64,000 nucleotides of DNA. Source: Jaminaea rosea. Taxonomy: Eukaryota > Basidiomycota > Exobasidiomycetes > Microstromatales. The stretch lies in contig NW_020289989.1 in the NCBI RefSeq assembly GCF_003144245.1, positions 408,365-472,364 on the forward strand. The letters run 5' to 3'. Positions 31,722 to 42,914 of the stretch are shown here, in pieces. The position numbers and the translations under genes were made by a program. Each line of letters opens with the position of its first letter. Position 1 is the stretch's first letter. The notes under the pieces are model-generated. The model ran no database searches. It worked only from the letters and a program-made list of their open reading frames with translations, and was not told the DNA's origin.

Positions 31722-34700
31722 ATGGAGGGTGGTGATCAGCAGCAGTCCAGCAATGGCGGGCAGGCTCTTGGCTCAATGCCATCAGCGCCCGCCCCCGCAC
31801 CATCATCATCGTCGTCTGGCATAGCAGTCCCACCCGCTGCTCAGCCCGCACCTATCGCGCCCACTGACAGTGCAGAGGCAGCTCCGTCGCAGCACGTGAA
31901 GCCACCCATCGAGGCTATCAAGCCGGCTGAACCACAGGACAGCGCAACGTCGAGCGACATCAAGCCGGCCCTCGAGGCTCAGCCCAACGGCAGCGGCAGC
32001 GGCAGCGCGGCCGACGTGGCTGCCACAAGCACCATCAAGGCGCAACCTTCGGACAGCCATAGCGTCAATGTCAAGCCTACCGAAGCTGGCATCAAGTCCG
32101 AGCCCGAACAAGCAGCAGCAGCCCCCTCGTCATCGTCCAACGGGCACGGCATAGAGGCAGCAGCGGGTGCGGCGGCAGCCACTTCGCCAGGCGGCTCGCC
32201 CAGCACGTCTTCTCGCGCGCCCAAGGCCAAGCCATTCGATGAGGCTGAGGCTAACCCTGACCTTTATGGTCTGCGTCGCTCCGTGAGTGTACGGGCGAGC
32301 AAAAGACGCTGGTGAAAACGGAGCATATACTGACTGACCCTTACCTCCGGCCGCTCCTCCGCTCTCCCCGCTCTCCCGCTCCTCGCTCGCCCTCTGGACT
32401 CCCATTTGCTGCCGCGTCGCGCCATTGTTCGCGTTTGTCATCGCGGTTCAGGGACGAGCACCCAAGAAGAGCGTGAGTAGGCGTGAAGCACGAGGGTGGT
32501 GGTGAGCCTCTATCTCGCGCGCGCTGACCACTACCACCCATCCCTCGCACACCAGTACCTCGATGCAGGAGCTGAGGATAGCGATGGAGATGATGAAGAC
32601 GAGTCGCCTGGACCTCGTCAGGCCACGCGCATCAAGATCAAGGGACGAGGTGAGCAAATTGCGCTGAGCACACGAGCTATGGGTAACGGCCCGTCACTAA
32701 ACAACACCTTTCGCCCCCTCCACGCCCAGTATCGGCCATCTCGTCGCGCTCCACCCCCCAAACCTCGGAGCTCTCCGAGGCCGATTCAGACGGTTCAGAC
32801 GGCTCAGCCGACGGCATGGACGTAGACGACGACGACGAGATCGAAGGGGACGACGACTTCGCCACCAATGCTCGTGAGCGTAAGGCCCTCAAGCTCTCCC
32901 GTAAAAAGGCCCGTCAGGCAAAACAGAACAAGAAGCGCGCAGCACCAGGATCAAGTGCCCGAGCTGGCTCATCCAGCGCTCCAGCAGCTCGTCGTAGCAA
33001 GGCTTCCCCTCCTTCGGACGACGGGTTTGATGCCAGTCGCATCTCGAGCAGAACGGGCAAGAAGGTTACGTACAAGGAGGATGCGCAGTATGGCCTTGAG
33101 GAGGACAGCGATCCGTTTGAGGATCGACTTGACTATGCGGGTGGCGGCGGAGGTGGCGAGGCGGCTGCTGAGGATGATGACACGACTATTGAGCAGGTGT
33201 GCGGGCATGAAGTTGATGAGGAGAAGCCGGAGGGCGAGGAGGAGAAGCCAAAGGAGAATCTGAGGTTCATCATCAAGTGGAAGGGTGAGCGGGCGAGACT
33301 GTGATGGCAGTATGGCTGGTAGAATTCACGCTGACCTGCCTCTTGATCGCCTCGCGCCACACCAGGCTACTCGCACCTTCACAACACCTCGGAGCTTTGG
33401 TCATTCCTCAAAGACTGCAAGGGCTCGAAGCGCGTCGAGAACTACATTCGCAACGTCTGGCAACCGGCTCACGCCCTCCTCAACGACCCGCGCACCACTC
33501 GCGAAGATATTGAAGCCATCCGCGTCGACGAGGAGCGCATCAAGGAGGCCCTCGAATCGTACAAAGTTGTCGAACGCATCGTCGCCCAGCGGGACAACCC
33601 GCCCACCAACGACCACCCGTACAGCCACCTGGCGTACCTCTGCAAGTGGAAGGGTCTCAGCTACGCCGAGTGCACATGGGAGGCCGAAGACGAGATCAGC
33701 AAGATAGCCAAGCCCGCCATCCAGGCCCACATCGACCGAGCCAAGTCGCTGCTCCAGCCGCCGCGAAGCCAAAACTACGGGCACAATCGCCCCAAGTATG
33801 TACGCATGAGCGAGCAGCCCAAGTACCTCACCGAAGGGGGCGGCACGCTCAAGGAGTTCCAGCTCACTGGGCTCAACTGGCTCGCCTACCTATGGTCGCA
33901 GGGCGAGTCGGGCATTCTGGCCGACGAAATGGGACTGGGCAAAACGGTGCAGAGCGTGAGCTTCATCTCGTACCTCGTCCACTCGATGCACCAGTACGGT
34001 CCGCACCTCGTCGTTGTGCCTCTCTCTACATTGCCTGCTTGGATCGAGCAGTTCGAGAACTGGGCACCGGACCTCAACGTGGTAAGCTACATCGGCAATA
34101 CCGAGGCGCGCGCCATGATCAGGGACTACGAGTTCGGCTCTCCCAAGAAGCTCAAGTTCAACGTGTTGGTCACCACGTACGAGTACATCCTCAAGGATGC
34201 AGACGCGCTGCAGGCCATCAAGTGGCAGTTCCTCGCCGTGGATGAGGCGCACCGTCTGAAGAATTCACAGGCGCAGCTGTACGAGGTTTTGATGGGATTC
34301 CACGTCGCGGGCAAGCTGCTCATCACGGGCACGCCGCTGCAGAATAACGTCAAGGAGCTCATGGCGCTCATGCACTTCTTGAGGCCAGACCAGTTCTCGC
34401 TCGATGTGGACTTTGATGTCACGACGGCGGATCCTGAGGCGGTTGCTGCGCTGCACAAGAAGCTGGACAATGTCATGATCAGGCGCTTGAAGAAGGACGT
34501 GAGTAGGGCGCCTCAGGAGGCCAGGCGAGCAGAGGCCGCCCCAGGACCAAGCTGACTTACCTCCCAACGCCTCTCCACTCACGCGCGCAGGTCATCAAAG
34601 AGCTCCCTGGCAAGACAGAGAAGATCCTCCGCGTCGAAATGTCCGCCATGCAACAGAAGATGTACAAGGCCATCCTCAGCCGAAACTATGCCACGCTCAG

Positions 34701-37473
34701 CGCAGCAGGCGCCGCACAAGTAAGCTTGCTCAATATCGCCATTGAGCTCAAGAAGGTGTCCAATCACCCGTACCTCTTCGACGGCTCCGAGCCGGCTCAC
34801 ACGGATCGCAGCGACGTCTTGAAGGGCATCATCATGAACAGCGGCAAGATGGTCCTCCTCGATAAGCTGCTCACGCGACTCAAGAAGGACGGGCATCGCG
34901 TCCTCATCTTCTCACAGATGGTACGCATGCTCGACGTGCTGAGCGACTACATGGGGATGAGGGGTTACATCCACCAGCGACTCGACGGTATGGTCTCGTC
35001 GGACAATCGTCGCAAAGCCATCGAGCGCTTCAATGCCGAGGGTTCCCCTGACTTTGCCTTTCTGCTGTCCACCCGCGCCGGAGGGCTGGGCATCAACCTC
35101 GAGACGGCGGATACGGTCATTATCTTCGACTCTGACTGGAATCCCCAGAACGACCTGCAGGCCATGGCCCGCGCCCATCGACTCAACTCGAAACGTCATG
35201 TCAACGTGTATCGCCTCCTCACCAAGGACACGGTCGAGGAGGACGTGATTGAGCGCGCCAAGCGCAAGATGGTCCTCGAGTACGCCATCATCCACCAGAT
35301 GGACACGTCCGGTACCAACTTTGCCCCCAAGGATGCGCGCGGTGGCAAGGAAAAGCCGGGTCAGGGGCCAAGCAAGGAGGATCTCGAGGCTGCGCTCAAG
35401 TTCGGGGCCAAGAGCATGTTCACCAAGGGCGCCTCGGGTGCCGAGGGGGAGGAGCAGCAGCAGGAGAAGCTCGAGCGACTGGACATCGACGCCCTTCTCG
35501 CGGACGCCGAAGCACACGAGACGCAGGGAGACAGCGTGGGCGCGGCATCGGGTGGCGAAGACTTCCTCAAGCAGTTTGCGAAGGTGCAGGACTTCAAAGC
35601 CGACGATATGAGCTGGGACGATATCATGGGGCCGGAGGAGATTGCCCGCATTAAGCAAGAGGAGGCAGCCGCGCAGGAGCAGGCCGTGCTGGATGCGTTG
35701 GCGGCGCAAAATTCGCGACGCAAGGCTGCGCAGGTATCGGCTGATGCGTACAAGCTTGCTTCGAACGGCAAGGGAGGAGCGGGTGGTGACGCGGGGAGCG
35801 ATCCGAGTGATGGGGAGGACGGTGGTGGTGGCAAAGCTGGCGGGTCGTCGTCCAAGAGGAAGAGCGGTGGTGGTGGTGGGTCGGCGAGTTCGAGTGCGCA
35901 ACGCTCTGCCACCCTCTCAGAGCGCGACCTGCGCGTCCTCTTCCGCAGTATCCAGCGTTGGGGAGACTTGCGCTGTCGCTACGAGGAGATCGTGGCCGAG
36001 ACGAAGCTAGAGCGCAAGAACCGGGCCGTCCTGCTTCAAGCGTCGGATGAGCTCATCGAATTGAGCGAGAAGGCCATCAGTGATCACAAGGAGTTCATTA
36101 GGGGCAGGATCGAGAGGGGAGAGGAGATTATCACGTGGAGGCAGAAGGCTGTGCTTGTCAATTGCAGGGAGATTAAGGGGTTGAATGCAGAGACGTGAGT
36201 GGCGGGCGTAGCGCGGCAGAATGGCACGGTGACGCTGACCATTCTCCCCTCCTTTCGTCGCCCCGCCAGCATCGTGCATCGTCATTACAATCTCCGACTC
36301 CTCGTCGAGCACATGCGCTCCCTCGCCGACCCCTTTGACTTCCAAATCCCCTTTGAGACCAAAGGCACCCTAGGCTGGCATTGCGACTGGACAACGGACG
36401 ACGACGTTCGCCTCCTCATCGGCGTCTACCTGTACGGCTTGGGAGAATGGGAGCAAATTGAAGCAGACGCCCGCCTCCAGTTCGCGGGCAAGTTCTTCCT
36501 CGAAGAGGGCAAGCAAGCCCAGACTGCCGAGGCCCTGGCGAACCGCAGCCCTCCACCTACGACGATCGACGAGAATGGGCAGGTGGTGAAACAGAGGCGT
36601 AAGCGCCCCCCTGCGGGGTCGGCGACGAACAAGGCGGCCAAGCCTATCCCCAACGCCGTTCACCTTGTGCGACGCGTCGACTACCTGCTTGTGTGCCTCG
36701 ACGAGTGGAAGCACCCCGAGAAGAAGGCGGCAAACGACGCCGATGCGGCGGGCAATGGCGAAGCGGGCCCTTCACGCTCGGTAGCAGCCAATTCCTCCGC
36801 TGGCCGAATCGCCGCCCAGAGGGCAAAGAAGCGCAGCCCCTCGACGGCCAGTCCTGCACCCTCGAAACGAGTTCGACCGGACGTCGACTACTCTTCCGGC
36901 TCGTCGGACGAAGAGGAAGCAGAGCCAGAAGATCCGGACAGTGCTGGCGAATCGATGGATGAGGGTGAATGCAAGGAGCTCCTCCGTCCAGCAAAGAAAC
37001 AGCTCAAGCGACTCAAGAACGATACGGAGTCCCTTAAAGGGCCCGCGAAGCTTGCCGCGCTCAAGGAGTGTTTGGCAGCCATTGGACAGCGCATCGATGA
37101 GGTTGTGGACCCGTTGGCGCGCGGCGGAGAGGAGGAGCGTAAAGCTAGGCTGGAGAGGCATTTGTGGCATTTTGTCACCTTCTTCTGGCCTAGCAAGGAT
37201 GGGGTGCGTGGAGGTAAGATTAGGGGGATCTACGAGAAGTTGAATGGGATCAATAGGGAGGCAGAGGGCGCTGCTGCTGCGCCTGCGCCTGCCGCGGGAA
37301 GTGCGATGAAGCGCAAGGTGAGCTCGTCGGGCGGTGGTGCGAGTCCTTCTACTTCGGCGGGCAGCGTGAAGAAGGCGCGACCTTCCAACTTGGGTGTGGG
37401 TGGTGGAGGGGCAGGTGAGGACGAGTATGCCAAGCATAAGGAGCAGTGGGACCGGGAGCATCGAGCGGCGTAA
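31722..37473 (+). CDS. CHD1: Chromodomain-helicase-DNA-binding remodeller Chd1
   Basis: ATP-dependent nucleosome spacing enzyme associated with transcribed chromatin. Seven exons: 31722-32282, 32452-32472, 32556-32649, 32730-33284, 33366-34498, 34591-36194 and 36270-37473, giving 1,723 residues. Order: disordered Ala/Ser/Pro-rich N-terminus; chromodomain 1 (about 375-440); chromodomain 2 (about 470-520, [16 protein letters not shown]); SNF2 ATPase with DEMGLGKT (about 596) and DEAH (about 702); helicase C-terminal lobe (about 890-1,010); SANT/SLIDE-like region starting in exon 7 ([20 protein letters not shown]); and a C-terminal DUF4208 domain ([16 protein letters not shown]). Exon 2 is a 21-nt microexon encoding GRAPKKS. 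Motif VI reads ARAHRLNSK instead of the usual RAHRIGQ. Confidence 0.95.
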
Positions 37474-37799
37474 AGGCTGTGGGAGAGGTGGGCGATGGGC
37501 AAAAGTGTAGCGAGATCATCACAACACATACGTAGCGAATCGAAGCGAATTGAAGCCACCAGTCGAGAGTCAATGAATCGCGACACGAGTGAGTGTGGGA
37601 TGAATGAAAAGCTTGCTTCGATCAATCGAGGCGTGCGTGTGCGTGTGCGTGACATATGTTGGGCTCAATGGGCGTCCGGCCCTCGAATCTGCTCCTCCCT
37701 CCTCCTGGCTTCACCACAGTATATCGTTGCCCAACTCCTTGTTGCGTTCTCCTCGTTGCATTCTCCCCCCGGACCTCCCCCCCTCTCTCCCCTCTCGAT

Positions 37800-38508
37800 C
37801 TATACCGTCTCGACTCCCGTGTACTCTGAGCTGACTGGCGGTTCTGTTTGCGCGAAGGCGGGAAGGGGAGGAAGAAGGTCAGCACGATCGAAGCGCATCC
37901 GCAGCGCAGGGCGTCGCACGTACCAATGAAGGCCGCATGCCCGAGAACGAGGAATGCTGAGCTTCCAATGAGCCAGAAGAGGCTGCGATGCGAGCGCGCG
38001 CGCGCGAAACGAGATAAAGACGGGATGTCAGCTCAAACCTGCTCCCCCCTCGCCTTCCGCTCCCCATGCCACGCTTCCCCCCTCTCGCTCGCAGCACTCA
38101 CAGACCAAAAGGACTTGCGAACCAAAGCAATATGACTCCCACCACCACAACACCAGTGTAGAGACTCTTCTGCGTAACCACATGCTCCCCCACCTGCAGC
38201 GGTTCCGGCGCAAAACGATTGACGGCCGCAAAAGACCCCACCAAAAAGGCTATAGCCACGAGCAGTAGCGGGCTTGTCAGCAAACCATAGACGGCCAGTA
38301 GACCGATGAGTACGAGGTAATTTGCAGAAAAGTGTCGCGTGTTATAAGTGATTCTCTGCGTAGCTTCATTGAGGTCTTGGGGGCGGGAGATTCGTTGATA
38401 GTCGAAGAATTCCCCGATGGGTCGAAGGGAGGAGAGACGCTCTTTTGTGAAGATTCCCTTGAGGGTTTGAGGGAGGGTCATCATGGTGGAGAGGATTTGA
38501 GCGCTCAT
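37800..38508 (-). CDS. PRA1-family Rab acceptor membrane protein
   Basis: Prenylated-Rab-acceptor (Yip3/PRA1) type protein of ER-Golgi membranes. Exons 38102-38508, 37924-37982 and 37800-37843 give 169 residues. The family core is clear: RPIGEFFDYQRISRPQDLNE, then YNTRHFSANYLVLIGLLAVY with a first hydrophobic hairpin and a second (GVVVVGVILLWFASPFG, then FWLIGSSAFLVLGHAAFIG). The C-terminal tail is short and hydrophilic. Introns are GT-AG and restore frame. The start is the first ATG of the family-like sequence. It is convergent with CHD1 (326 bp between stops, CHD1 3' side). Confidence 0.88.
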
Positions 38509-39052
38509 GATGGGTGATGGGTGGTTGCGTTGTTGTGGGAGAGAGAGAGAGGAGGAGGAAGGAGAATGTGTGAAGGTGTTGTGTTGCGTTGTGTTGCTGC
38601 GTTGCGGGCTGAGCGTCGTCGCCTTGTTGATTGGCACCGGGCGGCTGTTGCGCCTCCGCCGCCGCCGTCGTCGCCCTCGGACTGTGGATTGCAGTGGCCC
38701 CGCCCTGCAGGAGACACGCGGACACCACGTGGCGGTCGCGGACGGGAGACCAAGGTTGAGAGCTTCTTCACTCCTGCTGCCCTGCCTTGTTCTACGGGCT
38801 ACGCACATCGCATACACGCAGGTGATAGCCCTCGACACATTTTCCCATTGCCCTCACTCTACGGCCCCTCGATCATGCCCGCGCTCAGGTACACGCACGA
38901 GCACACACTCGCAAACGCTGGTGCTCATCGAACATCGCATTTGACGTCGACTTGACGAATGTATAGGTGGGGGGAATGGGGAAGGGGGAACAGTGTACAC
39001 GAACGAGAGAGGAGAGAGAGAGGAGAGAGAGAGACCACACGCGACCCTGCGC

Positions 39053-40259
39053 TCAAGCGACAGTCTTCTTGCCGGCGCGCTGAAGGTGAGCAGCGTGCTC
39101 GACAAAGAGGTGAGGGGGGGCGGGGATCTCCGGCCAGAGGTTGGGAGTAAGGATGGCGTACGTCTTGGAGACGGCCTCGAAAGTGGCCTGCGTGGGTGGC
39201 GAGCAAGGGAGGAGAGGAGGTGGTAGTGTCAGACGATGTTTCGCCCCGCTCTGTGGCTAGCGCAATCGTTTGACTCACCTTGATGAAGTTGCCCATGGTG
39301 CTGGTGCTACCTTGACTCTGCGTGTAGCAGTCCTGGATACCGGCGAGCTGGAGCATACGCTTCGAGGCGGGAGCGGCAACGATGCCCGTACCGCGGGGGG
39401 CGGGGACCAGCCTGCACATGACCGAGGCCGTCTTGCCGGACACCTGTCGAGTGGTGAGTGTGAGTGTGAGAGTGAGGAGGATGGTCAGTAAAGAGGACGT
39501 GTGGGTACAGCCTGGCCATTGGAGACTCTCGACGCACCTTCATAGGCACAGTGTGCGGCTCACCGAGAGCGTTACCCCAGTAACCACGACGAACGGGGAT
39601 GACGCTCAGCTTGGCGAGGATAATGGCCGCTCGGATGGCCGTCGCGACTTCCTTGGCGCACTTGACACCCAGACCCAGGTGACCATCGAAGTCGCCCACG
39701 GCGACGAAGGCCTTGAAACGGGTACGCTGACCGGCACGGGTCTGCTTCTGGACGGGCATGATCTTCATGACTTCGTCCTGCGAGTCGAGGAGTGGGAGGG
39801 GGGAAAGAAGTGAGCAAAGGGGATGGGAGGGAATGGAAGGTGGGGCAAGCGCAACGCACCTTGAGCTTGGGGAGGAGGAGGTCGATGACCTGGTACTCCT
39901 TGATGGGGAGCGAGAACCTGCGCAGAGAAGGGACATGGCATGTCGATCGGTCAGCATACAAGGTGATCGGAGTGCGGGCTGAGGCGCCTGAGACACCCAC
40001 AAGTAAAGCTCCTCGATGCTCTTGACCTTTCCGTCCTTGACGAGACGGCCGACGGCGGTGACGGGGACTGTCGACGTAGGAGCGAGTCAGTCAGTAACCA
40101 CGCATGGCAAAATCACAATGGCACATCTCGGTCTCGGCGATGCTCACCCCACTCTTGCTTCTCGTCATTCCCACCACGACGAGGTCCACGACGTCCACGT
40201 CCACGTCCACCGCGATCACGGCCGAATCCACCACGTCCACGGGGTGCTGCGTCTGCCAT
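39053..40259 (-). CDS. RPS2: 40S ribosomal protein uS5 (Rps2)
   Basis: Structural protein of the small ribosomal subunit, lining the mRNA entry region. Six exons: 40148-40259, 40001-40067, 39860-39917, 39538-39777, 39279-39443 and 39053-39187, giving 258 residues. The N-terminus is the usual RGG-type tail ([12 protein letters not shown]). The S5 domain follows: [56 protein letters not shown] and [20 protein letters not shown]. The end [18 protein letters not shown] matches no long family tail I can compare, but it stays in frame to TGA at 39053. Many introns are usual for ribosomal protein genes. Divergent partner: RPS23. Confidence 0.96.
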
Positions 40260-41229
40260 TGTGTCTTGTTGATGAGGAGGAAGAAGGGGGAAAGGGGGTG
40301 GTGGTGGTGATGATGGTGAGGAGGCGGCGAAGGTCAAAGTCGAGTCAGGCCAGGCGAGTCCGACTTCGCACTTCGCAGCGAGCGGCGAGCGAGTCGATCC
40401 AACCAAGTCTTCCGCCTGCCGCCCCGCTCCCTCCCTCACAGTCGCATGGCCGCGGGCAGGGCAGAGCGAAAGGTTCCGTCCCGACCTTTTTTTGGCGGGA
40501 GACTGCGCGCGCTGCCCCCCTTCCTGCCGCTCCCTCGACCAAGCTTGGACGCTCAGGTCAGTGAGCCTGGCGGGGCTGGCAGGCAGGCAGGCAAGCAGGC
40601 GGGGCGGAGAGCAGGCAGGCAAGACTCGATTGGCTGGGCCTGGCACCAAGCAAGCAAGCAAGCAGCCACGGGACGACGCACCGAATTCTGCCTTTCTCCT
40701 CACTACCACCACCACACTCCCCTCCCTCCTCCTCTTCTTTTAGTAGGTGAGCATCGTCATGGCGAATGCTCATGGGTCGAGGGGACGATGAGAATGATGA
40801 CGATGACAACACGACGACGACGACGGCATTGCGACTGGCGAAGAAATGGAAGGCTACGTCGATGGGGGCACGCCGCAGTGTGGCGGGTCTGGTTGGGAGA
40901 ACAAAGTGGGGTGACATGGATGTCATGAGGCGAGGAGGAAGAGAAGCATACGCGGCTGAAGTGGAAGAGGCAGCTGCCCTTACAGAGGGACGACATAGCT
41001 GCTGCTGCTGCTGCTGCTGCGGAAAAGCAGGAGAGACGAGGGCGAGTCTCAGCTGGAGTCGAATTTCTCCTCGAGGAGACGTGAACCACCACCACCCACG
41101 CCAGCCGTCGTCGTCGTCGTCGTCATCATCTTCCCACCTCTCCTCCTTCCTCCCCTTCCTCCATCCCACCACCACGAACACCCAAACTAACCCCACTCTC
41201 TCCCCCTGCTTACGCCCTGCCCAGCCACA
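40260..41229. promoter_or_regulatory. Bidirectional ribosomal-protein promoter, RPS2 / RPS23
   Basis: 970 bp between divergent ribosomal protein starts. It contains GCAGGCAGGCAGGCAA-type repeats (40575-40660), a CTG run (40998-41022) and CT-rich leader before 41230. No TATA or named ribosomal-protein element could be assigned. The long frames seen here on the minus strand are artefacts of repeats and were rejected. Confidence 0.5.
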
Positions 41230-42091
41230 ATGGGAAAGCCTCGTGGACTCAACACGGCACGCAAGCTCCGCTCCATCCGTCGCGACAACCGATGGGCCGA
41301 CGCTCACTACAACAAGCGTGAGCTCGGTAATTTCTACAAGTCCTCCCCTACCGGTGGTTCCTCGCAGGGTACGTCGTCTCCCCCCCCAGAGCCCCCGTGT
41401 CTTCACTTGTCGTCTGTGCTGACCCACCCATCTCCCTCTCGCTCCTCTCGCTCCGCTCGCTCCTCTCGCTCCGCTCGCTCCGCTCGCTCCTCTCGCTCCG
41501 CTCGCTCCGCTCACTCACAGCCAAGGGCATCGTCCTCGAGAAGATTGGCGTTGAGGCTAAGCAGCCCAACTCTGCCATTCGTAAGGCCGTTCGTGTCCAG
41601 CTGATCAAGAATGGTAAGAAGGTAGCAGCCTTCGTCCCCATGGACGGTTGTCTCAACTCGGTCGATGAGAACGATGAGGGTGAGTTGGGCGCGCGCGCGG
41701 GAGAGGAGTCATACGGCATCTGGTCTGCACGAGAGGCAGCGAGACGGCTGTGGCGATGAAGTGAGGACAGGGTGCTGACCTACTACCCCTTTCCTTCGCC
41801 TCCTTCTCATCGTTACTGCCTCAGTTCTCATTTCTGGCTTCGGACGAAAGGCGCGTATCATCACCACCATCACTGCGGCGAAATCTCCTCGAACGGCTCG
41901 CTGACCCTCTCCTTTGCTCCTGCTCTTCCTACTCCCTCCTCTTCGCGCTCCGTTCTCGCTCCGCTCCCGCTTGACGCTCACAGGGTAAGGCCAAGGGTGA
42001 TATTCCCGGTGTTCGCTTCAAGGTCGTCAAGGTCTCGGGCGTTGGTCTCATTGCCCTGTTCCGTGGTATCAAGGAGAAGCCCCGTTCGTAG
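41230..42091 (+). CDS. RPS23: 40S ribosomal protein uS12 (Rps23)
   Basis: Decoding-centre protein of the small subunit. Exons 41230-41368, 41521-41679, 41825-41850 and 41984-42091 give 143 residues, the standard eukaryotic length. It begins [20 protein letters not shown] and includes [20 protein letters not shown] with the conserved PNSA loop (site of prolyl hydroxylation in other eukaryotes), then [20 protein letters not shown]. Introns 1 and 2 are GT-AG. Intron 3 appears to be GC-AG: the only junction that keeps the invariant GFGRKGKAKGD sequence is AAG|GCGCGT to CACAG|GGT. Exon 3 is only 26 nt. Confidence 0.96.
41434..41518. repeat. CTCGCTCC tandem repeat inside RPS23 intron 1
   Basis: About ten imperfect copies of an 8-9 base unit (CTCGCTCCG / CTCTCGCTC) fill the 3' half of intron 1 up to the acceptor. 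It doubles as a long polypyrimidine tract. Translation in any frame gives SerArg or SerGlu runs that are artefacts. Confidence 0.75.
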
Positions 42092-42914
42092 ACGACAGTG
42101 GCCACGACGTCGTCTAGCGTCTGGCCCCTTAGCCAGGCAGGCAGGCGGCTCTGCCCTGTTTCTTCTCGACATCAGCTCTGACCCTCTCTTGTATCAGCAA
42201 TACACACACACACATTCTCATAAGCTCAAAAGAAGTCGCTGCGAGAGTGAGCATTATGAGGCGTGGTGGGCCGAGAAGGATGGATTGAAGCTGGGCGACA
42301 GCAGGACCACGTGGCCCCACAGCAGATGAGACGCGTCGTCGCTCTATCCGCTCCTGCTCGCCGAGGCTCACCCTCACCGCCGCCTCTCAGGCACCCGTCG
42401 CTCGCCGCTGACCGCCTCGCCTGAGAGCAATCGCTGTTGTGCTGTGCTGTGCTGTGCTGCGCCTGGTTGGTCTAATCAAGTTGGCTTCGCTCCATCCATC
42501 CATCCATCGCCTCCTCTTCTCCCCCGCTCCACCACACCCAACCTTTCCGTACCCACCCAGTCACTTGCCCGTCGCAAACCCTAGAGCCTCCTCTTCTCAG
42601 AACCAAACGGGGGGAGGGAGGGGTGGATGAAGCTAGACTACCTTCTCCCTCCTCTCTCAGACTGAAAGCCAGCTTGCTACGCATTCCTCCTTCCTCGCCA
42701 CGCCTCGCCTCGCCACGGCACGTCGCGCTCAGCACCTCACCTCACTCGTTAACATCGCCCGCTAGTAGCAGCGACCTTCCCACCACGTAATTTCCTCAAA
42801 ACGACTCACGCAAGCAACGAGGCTCTCTACCGACGCTTTCAGTCGCACACGTCTCGCGGGCGAACTTCAGCTTCCTCTAGACGACCAAGTTTGCACAACT
42901 TCACCTCGCAAAGT
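42092..42914. other. Intergenic interval after RPS23
   Basis: No gene supported. It holds a short CA run (42200-42212), a GTGCT/GCTGT repeat (42438-42462), a CATC repeat near 42,495 and CT-rich sequence. The 3' UTR of RPS23 and the leader of the following broken gene probably lie here. Confidence 0.45.

Noticed and set aside
34912-35901. 329-codon minus-strand frame inside CHD1
   Set aside because: Shadow of the long CHD1 exon 6; the plus strand carries invariant SNF2 motifs.
40558-41514. 318-codon minus-strand frame beginning with a Gly/Ala/Ser/Arg repeat
   Set aside because: It is the antisense of the RPS23 intron repeat, RPS23 exon 1 and promoter repeats. It has no family similarity and conflicts with the certain RPS23 gene.
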